In this document: positions 14,588-20,657 of the stretch, in pieces
Layout: every line of letters starts with the position of its first letter
How positions within the stretch are numbered: position 1 is the first letter of the stretch
Assembly: GCA_946186175.1 (NCBI GenBank)
Contig: CAMHMG010000016.1
Span: 1 to 20,657 of the forward strand
Source of the DNA: an uncultured Clostridia bacterium
GTDB taxonomy: Bacteria > Bacillota > Clostridia > Lachnospirales > Lachnospiraceae
Length of the DNA stretch: 20,657 nucleotides
Reading direction: 5' to 3'
Notes under the pieces: model-generated
The model's input: the letters and a program-made list of their open reading frames with translations, nothing else
Told to the model about the DNA's origin: nothing
Databases searched by the model: none
Program-made: the position numbers and the translations under genes

Positions 14588-15913
14588 TCATTCATTGAAA
14601 ATGTCCTCTAATAATTCCATTTCCTCATCGAATTGATATTTTGTATCAACATCTTGGGTCAGATAGTCATTAACCTTGTTAATTTTAGTAATAGCATAGT
14701 CTATTTCAGGATTAGAACCCTTCTTATAAGCTCCTATATTGATAAGATCCTCAGCTTCATTGTAAGTAGCAAGAACTGTTCTAAGTTTCCCGCTAAGAGT
14801 CTTGTGTTCCTTAGTTGCAATTCCACTCATACATCTTGATATACTCTGTAATACATCTATAGCCGGGTAATGATTCTTATGTGCCATTTTCCTCGACAAA
14901 ACTATATGTCCATCAAGAATACCACGTGCGGTATCAGAAATAGGTTCATTAAAATCATCACCGTCAACAAGAACAGCGTACAATCCTGTAATCGATCCGT
15001 TAGACGCATTACCTGCACGTTCAAGAACTCTTGGCAATTCAGCATACACTGACGGAGGATAACCTCTTGTTACCGGTGGTTCACCGGATGCTAATCCTAT
15101 CTCTCTCTGTGCCATACAGAATCTTGTCATATTATCCATCATAAGTAAAACATCTTTACCCTGATCCCTGAAATATTCTGCAATAGCTGTCGCAGTCTTA
15201 GCTGCTTTATTTCTTATAAGAGCCGGTTTATCAGAGGTCGCAATAACAACGACAGAGCGTTTCATTCCCTCCTCACCAAGATCTCTTTCTATGAACTCTC
15301 TAACCTCTCTACCACGTTCTCCGATCAGAGCAATGACATTGATATCAGCCCTTGTATTTCTTGCAAACATACCCATAAGTGTTGATTTACCAACACCTGA
15401 ACCGGCAAATATACCTATACGTTGACCCTTCCCGACAGTTATAGTCCCATCTACTGCCTTAACCCCTAACGGCAGTACATCTGTTATCATCTTTCTCTTT
15501 AATGCATCCGGAGGATCAGCATCTATCGGATAAGCAGTTTTAAGATTAAGTGATTTTCCGTCCATTGGACGTCCGAGTCCGTCAAGTGCACGTCCTAACA
15601 ACTCTTCCCCCACCTGAACCTTTAAAGGTTCTTTTGTGTTCTCCACAGTCGCACCCGGTCCTATCCCCTCTACACTGTCAAACGGCATAAGCAACACACG
15701 ATTGTCTCTAAAACCAACAACCTCAGCCATGACCTCCTGATTACCGTTTCTTGACTTTATCCTGCAGAGATCGTTAAGTTTACAAGTTGGACCTATTGAT
15801 TCTATAGTTAACCCCACTATCTTGGCAACCTTGCCAAGTTCCGTTGTGAATGTATTATCAAGCAACGAAAAATACGAATCAAAATCAACTCCCCAAACAC
15901 CGCTATCCACCAA
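14588..15913 (-). CDS. fliI: Flagellar export ATPase FliI
   Basis: FliI is the F1-beta-like ATPase that energises and unfolds flagellar export substrates. In the 441 residues the Walker A motif GSGVGKST is at 171-178 and Walker B DVLLMMD ends at D260. The GERGREVREFIERDLG segment (about 198-213) and the ATPase signature SGEPPVTRGYPPSVYAELPR are also present. The start is TTG at 15913, with AAGGAG in the last fliH codons 7 nt upstream; the GTG one codon later is possible. It lies 4 nt after fliH. Nothing is missing. Confidence 0.97.
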   Translation of the reverse strand: MVDSGVWGVDFDSYFSLLDNTFTTELGKVAKIVGLTIESIGPTCKLNDLCRIKSRNGNQEVMAEVVGFRDNRVLLMPFDSVEGIGPGATVENTKEPLKVQVGEELLGRALDGLGRPMDGKSLNLKTAYPIDADPPDALKRKMITDVLPLGVKAVDGTITVGKGQRIGIFAGSGVGKSTLMGMFARNTRADINVIALIGERGREVREFIERDLGEEGMKRSVVVIATSDKPALIRNKAAKTATAIAEYFRDQGKDVLLMMDNMTRFCMAQREIGLASGEPPVTRGYPPSVYAELPRVLERAGNASNGSITGLYAVLVDGDDFNEPISDTARGILDGHIVLSRKMAHKNHYPAIDVLQSISRCMSGIATKEHKTLSGKLRTVLATYNEAEDLINIGAYKKGSNPEIDYAITKINKVNDYLTQDVDTKYQFDEEMELLEDIFNE

Positions 15914-15917
15914 TATA

Positions 15918-16817
15918 CTACTCCTTTATCATCATTTTCAGAGCCTTCTTAAGATTATCAAGCTGTGCGTCTAAGCTGACATCGACAATTCCATTATCAG
16001 TATCTATTAGACATTGCATTTTACTTAACTTGGAATCCTCAAAAATCTCAAGCTGAATGCCCGGATTAAGCGCACCATATATATTGTCTTTGTTCCGCAA
16101 AACTTCCTCATAATCATCAGGAGACACTTTAATAACAAAATTACGGCTATTGTCTAATTCTCTCATGGCACAATTGATCATATGCATTAACACTCCCTGC
16201 ATACCTTCAATTGATACTCCTGTGATGTGAGAGACCATTTCAATAAGCCAACGTGAAATATTATTCTCCGTATCTTTGATCAGCTCTTCCTGTTTGAGCT
16301 CATAAGCCGCCTGCTGTTCGGCAATCATGTCATTGAGCTGTCTGCTCTTCTCTTCTAACTCCTGTTCAATCTGCCTGCTTCCGTTATTATACCCTTCCTC
16401 ATATCCCTCATTCTTAGCCTGTTCTCTTATAGAAGCAGCTTCATCAAAAGCTTCTCCTCTAAGCTGTTCAGCCTCATCATGAGCACGGCTTACTATCTCT
16501 TCAGCCTCTTTCCTGGCAGAATTAATAATATCCTCTGCGGAAGTATTAGCATTAGAAGTAAGAACATCTGTCAGATCCGGCAATAATGTTGTATCCATCG
16601 TAAGAGACGTATCAGTATCCGTTAATTCTAAGCCATCTAATTCCGCATCTTCCAGCATTGCCTCAGCAATAGCTTCTTCTACACTGGCTTCTCTTGATGC
16701 AGCAGCCTCTTCAATAGCACTGTCTATACCTTTGATTATTTTATTCTCATTAGCATCTATTACAATTGTTTTGTCATCAGAAAAAGCGACAAATCCCGAC
16801 TTTATAAGATTAGACAA
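15918..16817 (-). CDS. fliH: Flagellar export ATPase regulator FliH
   Basis: FliH dimers bind FliI and tether it to the C ring. The 299-residue protein starts MSNLIKSGFV, typical of clostridial FliH, followed by an acidic, Ala/Glu-rich N-terminal region (about 30-95). A long helical coiled coil follows (about 95-180, many E/A/Q, including EEGYNNGSRQIEQELEEK) and then a C-terminal V-ATPase-E-like domain (about 185-295: NISRWLIEMVSHITGV, then NFVIKVSPDDYEEVLRNKDN). The start codon is TTG, directly preceded by an in-frame stop and 11 nt after GGAGG in fliG. It overlaps the fliG 3' end by 8 nt, so coupling is expected. Confidence 0.94.
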   Translation of the reverse strand: MSNLIKSGFVAFSDDKTIVIDANENKIIKGIDSAIEEAAASREASVEEAIAEAMLEDAELDGLELTDTDTSLTMDTTLLPDLTDVLTSNANTSAEDIINSARKEAEEIVSRAHDEAEQLRGEAFDEAASIREQAKNEGYEEGYNNGSRQIEQELEEKSRQLNDMIAEQQAAYELKQEELIKDTENNISRWLIEMVSHITGVSIEGMQGVLMHMINCAMRELDNSRNFVIKVSPDDYEEVLRNKDNIYGALNPGIQLEIFEDSKLSKMQCLIDTDNGIVDVSLDAQLDNLKKALKMMIKE

Positions 16818-17820
16818 TTATGTCGTCACCTCCGCCACGAGATATAACGATCTCACCGGTATCCTCTAACCTACGTATAATATTAACAATCTTCTGCTGT
16901 GCTTCTTCAACATCCTTAAGTCTGACAGGACCCATATATTCCATATCTTCCTTGATCATAGTTGCAAGACGCGATGAAAGGTTGTTGAATATGATATTCT
17001 GTACATCTTCATTAGCATTCTTAAGAGCAACAGCAAGCTCATTGTTATCAACATCACGAAGAACTGTCTGGATTGCACGATTATCAAGCATAAGAATATC
17101 CTCGAATACGAACATCTTACGACGGATCTCATCTGCAAGTTCAGGCTCTTCAATTTCCAATGTTTCCATGATATGTTTCTCAGTACTTCTATCAACTGTA
17201 TTCAATATAGATACAATAGCATCTACACCACCGACAATCGTGTAATCCTGATTAACAAGGGAAGCAAGTTTCTTCTCCAAGACCTTCTCAACCTCCTTAA
17301 TAACATCAGGACTTGTTCTATCCATCAACGCGATACGCTTAGCAACTTCCGCCTGTTTTTCAAGAGGAAGTGAACCAACAACAGCTGCCGCCTGTGATGA
17401 TGGCAGATAAGCCAGTATAAGTGCTATAGTCTGCGGGTGCTCATCCTGAATAAAATTAAGCAACTGTGACGGATCAGCCTTTCTTACAAACTCAAAAGGT
17501 CTAACCTGCAACGAGGCTGTAAGTCTACCGATAACATCCTTGGCCTTGTCTTCTCCAAGTGCTTTATCAAGCAGTTCCTTAGCATATCCGATACCGCCTT
17601 CTGCTATATACTGCTGAGCAAGACATATCTCATAGAACTCTTCTAAAACCTTCTCTTTAATATCAGGTGGAACGTTTCTGGTATTAGCTATCTCCAAAGT
17701 CAGAGTTTCTATCTCATCTTCTTTTAGATGTTTAAAAACATTAGCTGATTTTTCCGGTCCCAAGGAAATCAGAAGAACTGCAGCCTTCTGAACTCCGGAT
17801 AATTCTTCATCACTAGACAC
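16810..17820 (-). CDS. fliG: Flagellar motor switch protein FliG
   Basis: FliG is the rotor protein that meets the stator and generates torque. The 336-residue protein has the N-terminal FliF-binding domain with LSGVQKAAVLLISLGPEKSA (about 7-26), the middle domain with the EHPQTIALILAYLP motif (about 128-141) that contacts FliM, and the C-terminal armadillo/torque domain with charged residues in RRKMFVFEDILMLDNRAIQ (about 228-246). The GTG start follows GGGAGGAA at about 8 nt. The 17-nt gap to fliF and the overlap with fliH show it is inside one unit. Length is standard. Confidence 0.97.
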   Translation of the reverse strand: MSSDEELSGVQKAAVLLISLGPEKSANVFKHLKEDEIETLTLEIANTRNVPPDIKEKVLEEFYEICLAQQYIAEGGIGYAKELLDKALGEDKAKDVIGRLTASLQVRPFEFVRKADPSQLLNFIQDEHPQTIALILAYLPSSQAAAVVGSLPLEKQAEVAKRIALMDRTSPDVIKEVEKVLEKKLASLVNQDYTIVGGVDAIVSILNTVDRSTEKHIMETLEIEEPELADEIRRKMFVFEDILMLDNRAIQTVLRDVDNNELAVALKNANEDVQNIIFNNLSSRLATMIKEDMEYMGPVRLKDVEEAQQKIVNIIRRLEDTGEIVISRGGGDDIIV

Positions 17821-17837
17821 TTATAATTCCTCCCAAA

Positions 17838-19454
17838 TTAATCCCAGTCATCATTCAACCAGTTACGCAGAAGAAGTGCCACCTCTTCAGGATTCTGGTC
17901 AACAAAGTGTTCGATCTGCTGTCTCGTCGCAGATTTGTCACTAAATTCTATATCTTCCAAACTCTGATTCTCTTTCGTAGTAGCCAACAGCGCCTCCACA
18001 GATAACTCCGGTTCAAGTTCTGAAACCTCAACCGGTCTCATTCCTCTAAATACAACAAACACAAGTAAAGCTACAATCAAAGCAGCAAGTATAAATTGTA
18101 AATAATTAGCAATATTCTGTGCTGCCGAAGTCTCCTTAGGATAAAAAAGCGGAACCTCGTATGCCTGAACAGTTATTCTCTCGGCAGCAATACCTGTAGC
18201 ATTCTGAATAAGGGAAAGTGTTCCCTCATCAACTTCTATCGGCTTACGCTGATCATTCTCAGCCTGAAACGCTTCAAAATTAGTGCCTTTTAGTTCACCG
18301 GCTTTTTTCATCTTAGCCTCATCATATATAACATATTTACTTAAGACGACAGCGAGTGACGAATTGGCAGTATTAACTGTTCCAACAGCCTTCTTGGTTG
18401 TTGTCGTAGTAACGCTGTCATTATATTCCTCTTTAATGACATTGGCATTACTGTTACCTGCATTAGCATTTAATATTTCATAATCATTAACATTGTCATC
18501 ATTAGAGTCAGTACCGGGTATTCCTGCCGCGCCCTCCTGATTCTCCGCAGTATAATAATAATAACTTGTTTTTGGACCCGTGTCTTCTTCAGCATCATCT
18601 GTGTAATGATGAACATCCTCTATCTGTTGCTCATTCAGATCAATGTCAAGATTAGCTGTAACCTCTGCATCATTATATACACCGGAATTAACAAGCAAAC
18701 CTCTTACTCTGTCCTCAAGATTATCCGTAACCTGCGCCTTGACCTTAATAGCTGCAGAAGAATTACTAAGAGCACTGTTAGAACCGCCTTCCGCTCCAAA
18801 AAGTAACGTTCCCATCTGATCAATAATTTTAACATTATCTGTTGTTGAATTACCGAGAGATGTCGCAACATAATTAGCAATTCCCTCAACACTACTCTCT
18901 TCAAACTTATCAGTTGTGGTAAGTAATATACTTGCAGAAGCTTCCTTTTCTTTCGAAAGCAATGAATTAGTTGAATCAGGAATAGTAATCTGAACAGCTG
19001 CCTGCTTAACCCCCTCAATCAATTCAATCTCACTTGCAATATTATTCTGCTTAACAATTATCTGTTTCAACCTTCGTTCACTATCAGTAGTAGACATACT
19101 GTTATTAAATAGTAGATCCCAATCATCATTTTTATTGGCCGCTATGTTATTCTCTCCAAGTTTAAGTCTTGCAGTAGATTCCTGCTTTTCATTGACCATA
19201 AATGTTAGTCCGTTACTGGAAACGTTATAATCAATAGCCGCTTCGTCAAGAACTGTCTTGGCAGTTGCAGCATCAGCTGTGTTATCAAAAGTGACAAGTT
19301 CGACATATTTAGCACGATTAAGCATGAAAATAAGAGCAACCAGTGTAAAAATAACCGCTGCTGAAATACAGACTATCAATGTTTTCTGTTTGCTTGTAAA
19401 TCGGTTCCAGAACTCTACTATTCTGGTTCGGATTGCTTTTAACCTATCTAACAT
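17838..19454 (-). CDS. fliF: Flagellar MS-ring protein FliF
   Basis: FliF forms the MS ring, the base on which rotor and export gate assemble. The 538 residues show an N-terminal membrane helix (about 25-45), ring-building motifs (about 48-230) with the ERRLKQI and ASEIELIEGVKQAAVQITIP segments, an Asn/Asp/Ser-rich variable region (about 270-350), and a second membrane helix (about 449-469). The C-terminal FliG-binding tail ends QNPEEVALLLRNWLNDDWD. Architecture and length are typical. GAGG lies about 10 nt before the ATG, in the 16-nt gap after fliE. Confidence 0.97.
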   Translation of the reverse strand: MLDRLKAIRTRIVEFWNRFTSKQKTLIVCISAAVIFTLVALIFMLNRAKYVELVTFDNTADAATAKTVLDEAAIDYNVSSNGLTFMVNEKQESTARLKLGENNIAANKNDDWDLLFNNSMSTTDSERRLKQIIVKQNNIASEIELIEGVKQAAVQITIPDSTNSLLSKEKEASASILLTTTDKFEESSVEGIANYVATSLGNSTTDNVKIIDQMGTLLFGAEGGSNSALSNSSAAIKVKAQVTDNLEDRVRGLLVNSGVYNDAEVTANLDIDLNEQQIEDVHHYTDDAEEDTGPKTSYYYYTAENQEGAAGIPGTDSNDDNVNDYEILNANAGNSNANVIKEEYNDSVTTTTTKKAVGTVNTANSSLAVVLSKYVIYDEAKMKKAGELKGTNFEAFQAENDQRKPIEVDEGTLSLIQNATGIAAERITVQAYEVPLFYPKETSAAQNIANYLQFILAALIVALLVFVVFRGMRPVEVSELEPELSVEALLATTKENQSLEDIEFSDKSATRQQIEHFVDQNPEEVALLLRNWLNDDWD

Positions 19455-19470
19455 ATGTCTTAATCCTCAC

Positions 19471-19785
19471 TTAAATCTGCATATTCATAAGCTCCTTATA
19501 AGCTTCAAGAGCCTTATTAGTAACTCTTACTGTATATTGCAGGGAAATATTAGCTTTCTGCTGGGCAATAGCAAGATCATGTGTGCTTGTTGCATAACCC
19601 AAAGAATAATTGATCTCCGATTCCTCTGCAGCATTCTGATAATCATTGGCTTCCTTATACATCTGAATTGCAGAATTAAGAAGATTATCAAACGCAACTC
19701 CGTTATCTGTTGTAATCTTAGATGTTGAAAGATTGCCATATAACTGATTAATGGCCTCACTGTTTTGTATTGGCATTATCGTCAT
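19471..19785 (-). CDS. fliE: Rod-MS ring connector protein FliE
   Basis: FliE is the small exported protein that joins the MS ring to the proximal rod. The 104 residues have the family pattern: variable N-terminus, then FDNLLNSAIQMYKEANDYQN and SLGYATSTHDLAIAQQKANI, then LQYTVRVTNKALEAYKELMNMQI at the C-terminus. GGGGGTGA stands 6 nt before the ATG at 19785; an in-frame ATG three codons later is less favoured. The gap to flgC is 16 nt. Confidence 0.95.
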   Translation of the reverse strand: MTIMPIQNSEAINQLYGNLSTSKITTDNGVAFDNLLNSAIQMYKEANDYQNAAEESEINYSLGYATSTHDLAIAQQKANISLQYTVRVTNKALEAYKELMNMQI

Positions 19786-19801
19786 GTATGGTCACCCCCT
19801 A

Positions 19802-20245
19802 TTACTGGAAAAGCTCCAAGCCTTTTGATGCGATGGCTTTCGATGCGTTAAATGCTGTAGCATTCGCCTCGTAAGAACGGCTTGCATCAATAAGATTGGT
19901 CATTTCAGTGACAGTATTAACATTAGGCATATGTACATATCCATTCTCATCAGCATCGGGATGTTCGGGATTATAAGCCATCGGTCCCTCCGTCGTATCC
20001 TCAACGATTGCTGCAATCTTAACTCCCTTTGCATGATAGGTTTCTAATTTATTACAAAGAATATGATCAAAGGATGCATTGGAGTTCTCTTGAAATACAA
20101 CCGTCTGCCTCTTATATACATCACCATTCTCATCTCTGGTAGTGTTAACATTAGCTATATTCTGGGAAATGATATCCATTCTTGTCCGCTGTGCCGTCAT
20201 TCCGGAAGCAGATACATCCATTGCGTTAAATATGCCGTAACTCAT
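19802..20245 (-). CDS. flgC: Flagellar proximal rod protein FlgC
   Basis: FlgC is a proximal rod subunit. The 147-residue protein has the N-terminal rod motif with ASGMTAQRTRMDIISQNIAN (13-32) followed by VNTTRDENGDVYKRQTVVF. It closes with the typical C-terminal half GYVHMPNVNTVTEMTNLIDA and SRSYEANATAFNASK. Length is normal. AAGGAGG lies 8 nt before the ATG, in the 16-nt gap after flgB. Confidence 0.96.
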   Translation of the reverse strand: MSYGIFNAMDVSASGMTAQRTRMDIISQNIANVNTTRDENGDVYKRQTVVFQENSNASFDHILCNKLETYHAKGVKIAAIVEDTTEGPMAYNPEHPDADENGYVHMPNVNTVTEMTNLIDASRSYEANATAFNASKAIASKGLELFQ

Positions 20246-20261
20246 TGATCATCCCTCCTTA

Positions 20262-20657
20262 TCAATTGCTTGAAAGAACTGTCTTATATCTTGAGAACTC
20301 TTGTCCTATCTGTGATATAAGTGTATTGTATCTTATTTGATTCTCAGCAAGATAAGCATTCTCTGTATCTATATCAACATTATTGCCGTCTAAGCGATAA
20401 GAAAGCACTGAGTGATCAGTATATATCATACCACTGAAATCTGATAAATGTGTGTTGATCTCATCAACTCTGTCATCTAATGGATCACCACCAATCAGTG
20501 CCTGTTCAAGATATCTTTCGAAAGAGATATCTTTTCTCTTATAATTAGGAGTATCAACATTAGCAATATTATTGGATATAATAGTATTTCTCGAATTAGC
20601 CGCATCAGCTGTTTTGAAAGAGGAACAAGGCTTGAGACTGATCTGAGCGGAAAGGAA
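20262..20657 (-). CDS. flgB: Flagellar proximal rod protein FlgB (5' end cut by window)
   Basis: The frame is open from the window edge to the TGA at 20262-20264, giving 131 residues with no start codon in the window. It translates through FKTADAANSRNTIISNNIAN to VDTPNYKRKDISFERYLEQA, which is the FlgB signature NNIANVDTPNYK. It ends NQIRYNTLISQIGQEFSRYK-TVLSSN, the family's C-terminal helix. Only a few N-terminal residues should be missing, so the operon promoter lies just beyond position 20657. Confidence 0.95.
   Translation of the reverse strand, partial: FLSAQISLKPCSSFKTADAANSRNTIISNNIANVDTPNYKRKDISFERYLEQALIGGDPLDDRVDEINTHLSDFSGMIYTDHSVLSYRLDGNNVDIDTENAYLAENQIRYNTLISQIGQEFSRYKTVLSSN

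Noticed and set aside
19258..19728. Plus-strand open frame (156 codons) across fliF-fliE
   Set aside because: It spans the antisense of two clear genes and their spacer and has no domain character.
1..20657. A hidden defence, mobile-gene or novel multigene system
   Set aside because: All sizeable spaces are filled by co-directional flagellar genes in conserved order; the largest gaps are about 250, 215 and 180 bp and hold only repeats, a terminator and promoter-like sites. No tRNA, rRNA, transposase, phage or CRISPR signal was seen.

Overview
The window is one long, uninterrupted flagellar gene cluster with every gene on the minus strand, so transcription runs from position 20657 down to position 1. 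The gene order is flgB(partial)-flgC-fliE-fliF-fliG-fliH-fliI-fliJ-ylxF/motE-like-fliK-flgD-(small hook-region gene)-flgE-flbD-motA-motB-fliL-fliM-fliY-cheY-fliO-fliP-fliQ-fliR-flhB. This follows the fla/che operon of Bacillus subtilis and other Firmicutes almost gene for gene. Low-GC composition, purine-rich Shine-Dalgarno sites (AGGAGG), frequent GTG/TTG starts, a FliY-type switch protein, FlbD/SwrD and a small TIGR02530-like gene beside flgE point to a motile clostridium. Lachnospiraceae (Roseburia/Butyrivibrio/Lachnospira-like) is my best guess; it comes from protein character, not from a search.

Layout. 20657-17838: proximal rod (FlgB, FlgC), rod-MS ring connector (FliE) and MS ring (FliF). 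17820-14113: rotor protein FliG and the export ATPase complex FliH-FliI-FliJ. 14107-9158: membrane/coiled-coil YlxF/MotE-like protein, hook-length ruler FliK, hook cap FlgD, an uncharacterised small conserved protein, and hook FlgE. A strong intrinsic terminator follows flgE, and then come promoter-like sequences, so a second transcription unit probably begins at flbD. 8942-6360: FlbD/SwrD, stator MotA-MotB and FliL. 6305-3592: switch proteins FliM and FliY plus CheY. 3562-38: export gate FliO-FliP-FliQ-FliR-FlhB. The downstream partner, expected to be flhA, lies outside the window.

Together these genes build the basal body, export apparatus, hook, motor and chemotaxis switch of one flagellum. 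No filament, RNA, CRISPR, transposase, phage or defence genes are visible, and I see no previously undescribed multigene system. The main non-standard structure is a roughly 200-bp palindromic, MITE-like element in the ylxF-fliK gap, bounded by a 14-bp direct repeat. Others are a duplicated promoter-like block between flgE and flbD, and a palindrome plus duplicated fliY 3' end in the fliY-cheY gap. The two largest gaps (13088-13339 and 8943-9157) are under 300 bp and their contents are described below.
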